Both the position numbers and the translations under genes were made by a program. A DNA stretch of 64,000 bases from Warburgia ugandensis (lineage: Eukaryota > Streptophyta > Magnoliopsida > Canellales > Canellaceae): assembly GCA_035236585.1 (NCBI GenBank), contig CP141132.1, positions 27,983,445 to 28,047,444 of the forward strand, written 5' to 3'. The notes below the pieces were generated by a model. The model saw nothing but the letters and a program-made list of their open reading frames with translations. It searched no databases and had not been told where the DNA came from. Shown in pieces: positions 10,020 to 20,533 of this stretch; position 1 is the stretch's first letter; each line of letters starts with the position of its first letter.

Positions 10020-13000
10020 AGCAACCTATGCTTGTGTAGGTGATGACAATAATAATAGTAATTTATAGATATTTAACACAATATGAAATGGTCATGTATC
10101 AAATCTCAGGGCATGTAATAAATATCTTCCTCATAAAATCAGTTCTAGCATGATATCAAATATGAGAATAAATAGTGGTTAAGTATAGTATCATTAGCTT
10201 CAAAACCAATTAAATTGATGGTAATAGCTCATACTAATGTTAAAAGCAAGGCAATGCATCCAATCCATATGTGTGTTTACAAAACATGCTGAGTAAACAA
10301 AGCCTCTCAAGCTTGTCAAAATACCAATATCAAACCAATCTAATCAAGCCAACCACACATCACACATATAAAAATGTTCCCAATTAAGTGAGCTTCTAAG
10401 GCTTATAATGTGCCAAAACCACTACAATACAGAGTGTAAAAAGCTCAAAGAATATATTAATAAATGTGCAAGTCATCAACAAGGGCACCCTCATAGACAC
10501 GTCCAAGAAGTGTCAAAAATCACATCAGTGCAATGAGTTAAATGTGCGAGAAATATCTCAAATAATAGGCACGTCATCCACAAGGGGCACCGTCACACAT
10601 GGGTCCTGCAAGTGTCCCATACACTCGAATCTCTGGTAATGAGTACTCATATGACTTCTCCACATGTCATCACATTGTGGGTATATAGGTAATATCCATC
10701 CTAGCACACTCACCACTCAATATGATTCAATCAATCATCAAGAAATACATGGACCGCTATGTTGTAGTGGTAACCAACTCCCAAGTCTACCAACTTCCAC
10801 TACCTATCAACAATAGAACATGATACTAAGTTTCTGTCATGAATGGGGAACTGACAGACACATAGAGTGGACTACCCATAATACGACTCCCTATGCATTT
10901 TCCCTTCTATGGGGTGGGTGTCTAATCATCTCCAAAGTCAGAGGGTGGGTGGTCAACCCTACATCCCTCTTACCATAGCCTCCACTAGGCAAAAACAACC
11001 TTCATAAATCTACAAAACATGAAAATCACAAATCTCATGGTCAATAAAATGGATATATAATCATTTGGTGAAATAATGAAAACTAAGAGCACTTCTGGCT
11101 TGCCATCCCCAAGTGTTGCCCCTCATCTTGGGGTTAGCTTCTCAAGGACTAGCCACCAAGCCTCGTTAACCATGTTTATGATAACACAAGTGATAAAACA
11201 GAGAATCCAAACTCCTCAATATGCAATAGTAAATCAAATCACCATTTAATGGCTTTACATTAATGAAATCGTACCAAAATCATGTATTTTCACTATCGTG
11301 TATAAAATATGACTCATCATAGTCGAATCATGAATTTGTGGAACAATAATAATCACTGAAATCATGCAAATACATATCAATACAAATAAGATAGGTATTT
11401 CAATAAGAACCATGGTATAATAATATATGCATGGCATTCATTCATAAATACTAAGCTGATGGAAAGAAAATTTGACAATTGAAAATTGAAACATGCTCAT
11501 TATTTATTATCATCACCTACCTTAGACAAAGAATCACTCATCTGTACCTCTCAAATCATAATCGAACTCCACTCTAGATCTATCTGCCTCAGTCCTACCA
11601 CCTAGATACATATCACATCTAGGTCTAACTTAGAATCCAAGTTATCTAAGTTTGATTCTTCCTTATATAACAAACATTATATTTTCATACCTTAATATAA
11701 TGTTTTTTAATACAATTCAATGGTTCATAGTCAAGGGATCTCAAGCTGAGGGCCGGCCTAGTTGACTAATAATCCAAATCACAATGAATTGGGCCAACCA
11801 ATAACTTTTCAATTCATTCCTCAATCATATCATAACATATTTCTAAGGGATCATACTCATACCCTGACAACTTTAGTTAATTTCTCATTTAACCAACTAA
11901 TCAGGTACATTTATATATAAATCATAATTGAATTTAGCTAATTACCACAAAATCAAGGAAATTAAGTGGCTAGGATGATAATCCTACCTCGCATAGGTCA
12001 ATTTAAAGGATATTTGGCTATCTGTGTTGCTGAATCATAAACTAACCATCTTGAAGGCACCCAATCTGCACTATCCATAGTAATTTAGCCACGATGTTCA
12101 CCTAATCATTTCAAATCAAATAATAAATTAGTAAGTCTAATGAAACAATCTCAATGAATCATTTGAACAATAAAAATCATCGAATTTGATCCAATTTCAT
12201 ACCTATTTACCTTGATTGATCTCAACCATTGATTAAAACTGTCTAGATCATCTCAAAATGCTCCAAATCCAAGATATATCATATGGATCTTGACCTATGG
12301 ATCATGAGGATCACAATGGACTATTCAGATAATAAAGTAAGGTCAAATCATCATAGATCAAACGATCTAACGTCTGATCAACGATTAGATCTTCTCCAAT
12401 CAATGAATGGGAAGATGGGCATTGTTCATCACATTACAAGGATTGTGAGGAATGTCTAAGATTAGTAAAATCCTTCCTAGATTGGGTAGAAAAAGGGGTC
12501 AAAGCTTAAGGGGGTAGTGGGACCTACTATTTCAACTCAGCTCACCAGGGTGAGACAAGAGTGAGTCACACGGATGAGTCGACCTGCCTAACTCGTCAAA
12601 GGAAAATAGGGGCAGGAGGAGATAAGGGGCACCAGTGGAGTTTGCTAGTTAGGTTCGGCTAGCATAAGAGGGTAAGAGGAGAGAGATGGATGGGGACACA
12701 ATACTTAGCACATTGTCCACCCAATGGGCTAGTCATTCCAGTGACGGAAAGAAGATAGAGGTGGAAAGGGGAGCACAGGGCTGTGACTCTTATTTGGTCA
12801 CCACCCATAACCCACCAACAATAGGGGAAAAATGAAGGGGAGAGGAAGATGGGGCTGCTACGCGTAATGTCGGAGAAGGATGGGGTATCTGCCTTAGCGT
12901 GCCAGCTTGCAAGGCTAGTTGATCAATAAGGGAAAATGGGAAACATGGGAGAAAGATCGGAATTGGTGTGTGCCATTGTGTTAGATCTGGTGGGTGCATG

Positions 13001-13636
13001 AGCCAAAGAAGAATAAGAAAGCAGTGGGCTTTCTACCATCACCAGGGAAGAAGAAAAAAGAAGGTTTTTGGTTTCCATGTGGTGCCCTTAAATAAAGGAG
13101 AGGGGAAGTCTGGCTTATGGGGTTTTTTTGCCTCTATAGTAAGAGAGGTTGGTGGACAAAGTGAAGCATGCCTATGGAGTGATCCAAAAAGGGGAGGGTT
13201 AGGTGGATGCTGGGTTTTCCCATTTTTTCAGCATCCCCTATTTTTCATCATTTTGGGTGGTCACCTAACACGAGAAATCTGAGTGATGTTTGGTGAGTTA
13301 ACTTGCCACATGTTGAGCCAACTCCACACGGTGCTTCCTCTTGTAGGGTTGTAACAAATGCATGTGGGGGTGCCATTATCAATTCAGGCCCCTTCTAAAT
13401 TAATAAAACTTTTTCATCTTTCTACCCTGATCTCTATTTCATGCAAAATTAGTGTCGTCAAAATCATATCGATGTGTACATTCTATTTTTGATAGTCTCA
13501 AGTCCAAATTTTGAGTTTTCAAAGGAGGCACATCCTTGATATTTAAATTTTCATGGAATTATATTCCTAATTTTTATCTTAAATAAATCTAGTATAATTA
13601 TAAAAAAAAAATAAGTCAAAATTGAGGATTGTTACA

Positions 13637-13700
13637 TTCTTCCCCGTATAGGAATTTTGTCCTCAAAATTCTTTTCCTGTTATCTTCTAAACAATTTTAG
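13637..13700 (-). other. C1 polypurine tract and start of interior
   Basis: Read on the minus strand, a GAGGACAAAATTCC block and a purine-rich tract ending GGGGAAGAA precede the LTR. C2 (35282-35330) and C3 (42300-42339) have the same arrangement, and GAGGACRAAAT before the 3' LTR is common in plant chromoviruses. Confidence 0.8.
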
Positions 13701-16386
13701 AAACGTCTTTGTCTCACAAGTAGCTTACCCCCCCTCTCTTGCAAGATTTCTCATTCTCTCATGCAATCATTGATAGATTTGCACTGTTATTAAATAAGTA
13801 CATGCACTAAGTCAACCAATTTCAATAGTTTTCAATAAGATTTTGGTTAAATTCATGTATAAGCTTGGTTATAAATACAATAATATCTAATTTAATTATT
13901 TTAAATTAGTATGAGATGTTTGATTCGGTTGATTTCCATAGAAATCAAGTTTTTGATTTATTTAGCATATTTTATCTACTCATTCTATTGCTAATTGCAT
14001 AAAATTAGTTTTTCCCATCACACAAACCACATAGATAAAACCTAGGTTTAACTATGATTACTAATGTACCTCTCATGTGATGAAAAATAATTGAAAGGAT
14101 ATTTTCTCATAGTAGTAGTATGCCCCTTCAAAAGGTGAAGAAGAAATGATGTGCCTTAAAGATCCCCTTAGTGTAGCACCTAGATCGGCAAGCAAAGAAT
14201 TGCGTGCCATTATATATTTTTGAAAATCTTGAAAAGGGTCAAAGGTACGATGTTATGTAGATCTTTTTTTTTTTTTCTTCTATGAAATAAGTAAAGTACT
14301 TCAAGTGTACTACAGTTCAAGTTGCCCTCTCAAAATGAGATAGTAGAAGTGATATATTGAGACAATGATTGATGACACATTTGCAAGCATATTGGTTAAG
14401 GACATCTAAATCACTCTAATTGACCTCACTAAATAGGTTCTAATTCACCATTCATTTCATTGCATCAATAGCTTTCCTCTTATGGTTTCATCAGATTTTG
14501 CACTATTAATAGCTTGTAACTCACTTTTCAAATCTTGCATCCTCTCATCAAGCTCTAGAATCATAACATGGGAAGGAAGTGATGTCAATAAACACTTCAT
14601 TAACCTATTGATATTCTTGAATTCAGCCTCCAAAATTATATAGGAGATAGAATCTACATGTAGTATAGGCATCTAAAAACTAATCATGTTAAAGGAATTG
14701 AATCAAAGAAAGGCATAATTGATTATAAGGCTAGCCATATTTAGGAGGAAATATTAAAGACAAAAATATCTTCAAAATTGCAATTTTTGAAAGAAGTACA
14801 TAAATTTGAGGAGGTATGCTCAAGTTAATGCTTAGTAATTCTACGGTACATCCTCCATTGCAACTTTCATTTAAGTTGAGAAGTAATAAGACATGATCTT
14901 ATTTAAATAACTAGAATATGTTGCAAGAGTATATTTTGAACAATGAGGTGCATTTTCATTGTTGCCGATCTAGTGGTTGGTTAATATTTGCAATTGTTAA
15001 ATGAACTACTACTATTTTCGATAGTAAGGATAGACATGACAAAATTTCCTAACTCAATGAACTACTTCTCTCATGGAAACACTTATTCTTATGCAGACAT
15101 TTTGAAAAATGTGTAACTCTCAACCAAGAGAGACCATCTCCCTCCTCAATCAAACAGTATGTTGCATCATTATCATATGATTTAACATGAATAAATACCA
15201 AAGAAATTTGAGTAGCCACCTATCTAATTTTAAATTGTCAGACCGAAGCCTTCATGGAGGGTCATATTCACTACAGTCATAGCTTTATACCCATCTTAGT
15301 TGTAGATAACATAGATAAGAGTAGTTTTAGTTAACTCTAGAGATAGTTAATGGGATGAGTCTTTCTAATATGTTATACCATGCTCCCTCCTTTAATGTCA
15401 TGTTTTCTAGAATGTTCATTGTTTAGTCGTAGGCAAGATAAAGTATTAACTAGTACAATTGCATGTTTTCTCATTTAGTTAGCATGTTTTATATTTTTCT
15501 TTGACCCTGGGGTTTAATTTAGCTTTTGGTCATGTTTCCCCAATTATGATGCTTACACAATGTTAATTTGTCTAGGCATATACTTTGTTGTATCATATTT
15601 CTTCTAATGAAATATCTAGAAGACTGAGTCTCCATTTATATTTAGGAGTGTGGAATGATATCTTATGAAGTGAATCACAACGTATGCATCAAATGTGCAA
15701 GTCCAAAATAGGGAAAAGATTCTGCCAAATTTTTTGTAGAAATAAAAGGGTTTATTTTAGTGTTAAAATGTGTTTTAATTGCATTACATGGATTTGCTTT
15801 CATTGTTCTAATGTTGTTGTGTTCTTAATTGCTATCTTAGTATGTTAGATAGAACACTGAAATGTATCAATGTATGTTTACATGTATATAGGTACGATGA
15901 CTCTTTTTAACTCAATTATGATTATAAAAATAATTATTGTTTTGTAGCCTACTACTAAATAATTTCCATTTCAAAGTGAAAATGAATGGTTATTGAACAT
16001 ATTTAATGGAGAAGTAATTTCTGACACATTTGTTCTAAATGAAATGTTTTGCCTTGCACAAAATAAATAGAACATGAAGAGTTGTCCAACCTCAGTAGCC
16101 CTCATAAGAGAAAGGGCAGAGACAAATAAAAAAATAAAATATTATTGAGAGAAAATAAAAAATATTATCCATTTCAATAGTAAGGGGCAAGACTTAGGTG
16201 ATTGTGGAGTACCCTATATTAGTTATCTTTGTTGCAGAGTAAGAAACACAGTGCTTATTATGATTGATGATTAGTGGCATGTGTCACCATCATCAAACAT
16301 TCAATATAGGAGATGATGAAGGTATGTAAAATATTTGTATTATATAATAGAGTACATACCTTATCTTGTTATTTTCAAATACAGTA
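13701..16386. other. Unassigned AT-rich stretch
   Basis: No domain was recognised. It begins as the presumed interior of C1 but soon stops resembling the C2 interior. A 71-codon frame at 14457-14672 (minus) reads as a plausible helix-rich peptide with no family I know, and could be chance. About 15660-15760 resembles the sense end of family C LTRs (compare 41470-41560). 16070-16386 lies just left of the A2 insertion and may be the 5' part of the CACTA gene seen at 23372. Confidence is only in the absence of a recognised gene. Confidence 0.5.
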
Positions 16387-19244
16387 TGTGACAACCCAGG
16401 TTTTCCCATGCATTTTTAAATGCAATATCTACTTCCTAAGGGGAGATGCATCCCTATTTGAAAACCATTTTATAAAAACAATGCAATGTAGCGGAAAAAT
16501 GTTTTCATTTAAACTCATTTTTAAAAACCCTGAGTGTCAAAACACATTTTCAAATCATATAGCCATGGCATAGTTTTAAATTAACTCTATTCCTAAGAAA
16601 GTGTTAGTCACAGCCCCAGCTAGAGAGAGTAACTACAATCAAGTAACATTCACTAAAAGATAAGGTAGGGGTTTACTTACTTATACTTAATTTGGACGCT
16701 CTCTGTCATGGGTGTATCCTGTCCTTAAGTGTTTACTTGTATCTAAACAATATTAAGGATTGGATGAGTATACACTATACTCAGTAGGAGTCTATCACTA
16801 CTAGTTTTACAATGCATGCCATGTTTTAAAACCATATGTTCTTTAAACCATGTGCATGTTTGGACACTCATGTTCAAAACCCATTGTCAAAATAGAATAT
16901 TGACAACTTAAAGAATCGCATAATCCAAGTCAAAAGTAGCATAGATATCATAAACATATATGATATGCATAAGATGCTCCATTGAATCCAACTCATGGAT
17001 CTATGGTATGGTCAACCATCCTCATGTCATGCCATATGCAATGCAAGTAAATCCTCAAAAACACAGGGCCCACTATGACCATGACCTCATCGTCGTGTGG
17101 TCCCTGGGTACCTAGGGACACTCGGTCATAGCCTCCATGGGGCATATGACACTTCGATAGGGTGCCGTGACACCAATGGTAGTCCTCGTTACCACTCAGC
17201 AATCGAAGTAAGGATAAGCCTTTTTGGCGTGGTACCCTTTCCACCTAAAGTGGTAGAGGCTGGGAGGCTACCCCGAACCTCTCAGCATAGCGCCCACGAG
17301 CTTACTAGCCCAAATCATATACAATCAAGCAAGCAAAAACCTCTTTTTCAAAACATGTCCTCTTTGGGTCCCTCACAACTGCCTACCTAGCGTCTTTTGG
17401 TAACCCTCAAGGATATACATTTATTCAAAACTCAATAATCACAAATCATGCAATTTATGCACTTATTTATTGTAAATCATGCAATTTATGCAATTGGTTG
17501 CAAAACATGCATGCAATGAATAAAATCTGCTCATATTAGTATCGCATTCAAAGTCATAACCCTGCCTAGAAGCCTGACAGCCTAGAAGCCTGCCAGCCTA
17601 GAAGCCTGACAGCCTAGAAGCCTGCCAGCCTAGAAGCCTGTCAGCTCTCTCTGGCCCGCCTTCATCGGCCAAGGCTACATTTTTCAAAACATGTCTATGC
17701 ATGTATCATGCAGGCAAGAATCCTTTTTCAAAACATGTCTATGCATGTAACACATGTCTTGGCAATATATGCGCAATGTATTTTTCATATGCATGCTAAG
17801 TTCATTTATGAAATCAATTCATTCTAAACAGGTCATGTGCATAAAGATGTAACATAAGTTTATATATCATAAAAACAGGACATGTAACTTAAAAACATAA
17901 AACATGCATTAGAAAAGCAATCATGACTCAAAACATGCATTCTCAAAGCATCATGGGTTCTTTTTAAAAGTCTAGTAGCGATAGGACACCTACTTGGTTT
18001 GATTGTGCCAGTCCCCTTGTCCTCGTACGTTTCCTGGACATGGTTTAGGGGAAAAAACTTAGCTTGGCTTATTTCTATAGGCTCTAGAATAGTTAACCTC
18101 ACTACTTAGGCATTAAGGGTTCATTCCCATGCCTAAGGGCCTCCTAAGGTCCCTAACTGAGCCTTGGTATAGTCAGGTTTGCAACCCACACCACTATCAT
18201 GGTTTAAGGGTCATGACATCCTTAGATAGGGGCTTGATTAGGTATTTTATGGTTTGGGTGTGTCTTTGTCGTAGATACGGACACAACGCCTCTTGCGGCA
18301 CCTCAATCGAAGCCCTAGAACTCATGTTATGGGTAATTTTGTGTTAAGAATACATAGAAGGCCCATACAAGGCGAGAACCCGGAATGCTAATGTGTCCCG
18401 CGTCAGCAGCACGTGCCCCACGAAGCATGTTTGCCGACGCACTAGGCCTCTGCCTATTTTTCTCGTTTGCAGACGCGCCCGTTGGTTTCTCTTTAACGTA
18501 GTCGACGCGTTTCGGTTCTGTGGTGACCTAGGCATCCTTGAGACGCCCTGGTTCAACCCTATCAAACTAGAATGCCCCAAGCACCTACCCTGGGTTTGTC
18601 ATGGCTCCCTAGAGCCCTGTTTTGCATGGTTTCTCATGCAAAAACTTAGGGAACCTCACCTAAGATTGAGGGGGAGATGGGTTTGGAGTTGTTTAGGGCA
18701 TACTTGGTTCGTGGCTGGGTATTTCTTCACATTTTCTCCTCTTGCACACAGTTCCCAGATTGGTTTTTGCTAGGTTTTTGGGCTGCCATTGGAGGCGCCT
18801 AAGAGCTCTATTTATAGAGCTTAAAGAGGGTTTTGGAGGGGGGTTTACACCACCATGGAATGGCTGTGGGGAAACCTCCAAAATGGCGGTGTTTCCCCCT
18901 GTACACCATCATTCTAGAAAGCTCCAGTATGTTTGGGAAGAAGGAGGTGCCCATATCAAAACGGGTCCTTGTTTTCTCAGGCCCAATTCTATTTTTAAAT
19001 TTAATTACCATTTTGCCCTTGAACTTCAATGTGCCATAACTTGCTCATTTTAACTCCATTTTGGGTGATTTTGGTCTTGTTGGATTCCTTTTTCCAAGAT
19101 GCAACTAAGGGTACCATTCTAAGGACTAAATTTCTGGGTCTAGCTAGGGTGAATAGTGAAATGACCAAAATACCCTTATCTCCAAAAAGTGAACTTTTCA
19201 TTACCAACTTGGGATTTCAAGGTTACAAAAATGGAGTCATTACA
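16387..19244 (-). repeat. A2 3' LTR (2858 bp)
   Basis: It is the left LTR on the plus strand, with ends TGTGACAACCC and GGAGTCATTACA. It is collinear with 20534-23371, and its interior side abuts the polypurine tract. A TATA box (minus) lies at 18808-18817. It carries five copies of a 16-bp minisatellite where the sister LTR has two. Confidence 0.93.
17565..17644. repeat. 16-bp minisatellite, five copies
   Basis: Five direct copies of CCTAGAAGCCTGMCAG run without spacers; copies 1 and 3 read GAC and copies 2 and 4 GCC, a two-unit higher-order pattern. The sister LTR has only two copies (21744-21775), so the number changed after insertion. Confidence 0.95.
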
Positions 19245-19275
19245 TTCTTACCCCCTTAAGGAAAATTTCCCCCTA
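19245..19275 (-). other. A2 polypurine tract
   Basis: On the minus strand, purine-rich GGGGG and AAGGGGGTAAGAA blocks lead directly into the LTR start TGTAATGACTCC, as in A1. Confidence 0.85.
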
Positions 19276-20392
19276 AAATTCTACGATATATACAGTCAAA
19301 AGATCTCGGGGTACTTTTCTCCCATTTCTGACTCTGGCTCCCAAGTCTCTTTTTCCATGTGCGCATTTTTCCACAACACTTTGACTTAGTATATGTCTTA
19401 CCCTTTGGAACCTGATCTTCTTTACGCTCTTCAACTTTCCTTTTAGGAAAATTCCTAGCAAGATGTCCTAATTCTCCACAAGTATAGCAAATGATGTTGA
19501 AAGTGGGACATGGTTTGCCTGAATGATTCCTGTTACACCTAGGGCATGTCTTCCAGTCTGGTCTTCTTCCTTCATTTTCAAACAGCTTCTTGAAAGGTGG
19601 CCTGGGTTTAGATGACTGAAATGGTCTCTTTCCTTCATTTCTCATGGTGTTGGTGTTCTTAGTTTCCTTTATCGCTTGATTCCTTTAATAATCTTTTTCG
19701 TATAGGGAGGCCATCTCTATGGCTTTGGCTACAGTGGAAGGTTGGAAATCTAGAACTCTGTTCCTGAGTCCTAGTTTGAGCCCATCTACAAATCTTTCTA
19801 CCGCATCTTCCTCATCAGCACAAGCATGTGGTGCAAATTTTCGAAGGCTGATGAATTTATTTTCATACTGCTGGACAGTCATGTTTCCTTGTTCTAAGTC
19901 CATAAATTCTTTTTCCTTCTGTTTTCTTATGTGTTTAGGATAATATTTGTCATTAAAAACCTTTTTAAATTCTTCCCATCCTATTGTTTCTTGCTGGTCA
20001 AAATAAGTCCTTTCCGTTGTTTCCCACCAAAAGGTAGCCTCTCCCCTAAACACAAACATGGCCATGGGTACCTTTCTTTCTTCAGCTATGTTCATGGCTT
20101 TAAATATCTTTTCAATATCGATTAACCATTTTTCAGCTGTAGATGCTTCATCTTCTCCTATGAATGAGGGAGCTAATTTCTAAAATCTTTCTAACTGAAC
20201 CTCAGTCCTATCTATTGCTTTATCAGGGGAAGGATCTCATGTGGTAGGGGTTTGGGTTTGTTGATTACTCATGTTTCGTTCCATATGCTATAGGAATCGC
20301 TGGAATAATTCAACCATCCCATTGCCCGACCCAGTGAAGTCCACTGGTGGGGCTTTAGGTCTTGGAGCATTGCTTACTTTCTTTCTAGGCAT
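19276..20392 (-). pseudogene. gag: A2 interior: gag remnant and trace of pol 3' end
   Basis: The gag reading starts M-P-R-K-K-V at 20392, and most of it closely follows A1 gag (W-W-E, W-E-E-F-K, Y-Y-P-K-H and a C-Y-T-C-G-E-L-G-H zinc knuckle). At the far (left) end a short piece matches the last codons of the A1 chromodomain tail. The rest of pol is missing. Near-identical gag in A1 and A2 suggests A1-like relatives as the source of proteins. Fossil; broken in a few places. Confidence 0.88.
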
Positions 20393-20513
20393 CTGTAAAT
20401 TACAAAACAATTCACAAGACCTTAGTATGTGTTATCCTATTACCCCTTAATCCTTCATGGATGAAACTTGATTATAAGTTATTCTCCTCATAACTGGGCT
20501 GTGAGTAACATCA

Positions 20514-20531
20514 AACTGTGCTCTGATACCA
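20514..20531 (-). other. A2 primer-binding site, initiator tRNA-Met type
   Basis: Minus-strand TGGTATCAGAGCACAG starts two bases from the LTR end. TGGTATCAGAGC is complementary to the 3' end of plant initiator tRNA-Met and is common in plant gypsy and copia elements. Confidence 0.88.
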
Positions 20532-20533
20532 AC

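Larger units (their letters stand above)
9303..13636 (-). repeat. C1: family C gypsy LTR (about 4.33 kb)
   Basis: On the minus strand it starts TGTAACAATCCTCAATTTTG at 13636, directly after a polypurine tract, and ends near 9303. Its length and landmarks match C3 (42340-46657, plus) and C2 (31253-35281, minus): the start, the upstream motif at 13366-13394, a GC-rich middle and a hairpin near the end (9991-10019). It is therefore the 3' LTR of a minus-strand gypsy element. The reading frames inside (for example near 12790-13282) have no recognisable content. Confidence 0.82.

Noticed and set aside
12790-13282. Reading frames of 69 and 104 codons on opposite strands
   Set aside because: They are inside the C1 LTR in its GC-rich zone, overlap each other and have no recognisable content.
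14457-14672. Small host gene on the minus strand
   Set aside because: Seventy-one codons, no promoter, intron or family match, and next to an element LTR; kept only as a note in the unassigned stretch.
16313-16573. Frame repeated at 20535-20720
   Set aside because: The two match because both lie at the same end of the A2 LTRs; it is LTR sequence, and the other family A LTRs give no support for a protein.
17565-17644. CRISPR-like array
   Set aside because: Units are contiguous 16-mers with no spacers, inside a plant LTR, with copy number differing between sister LTRs; it is a minisatellite.
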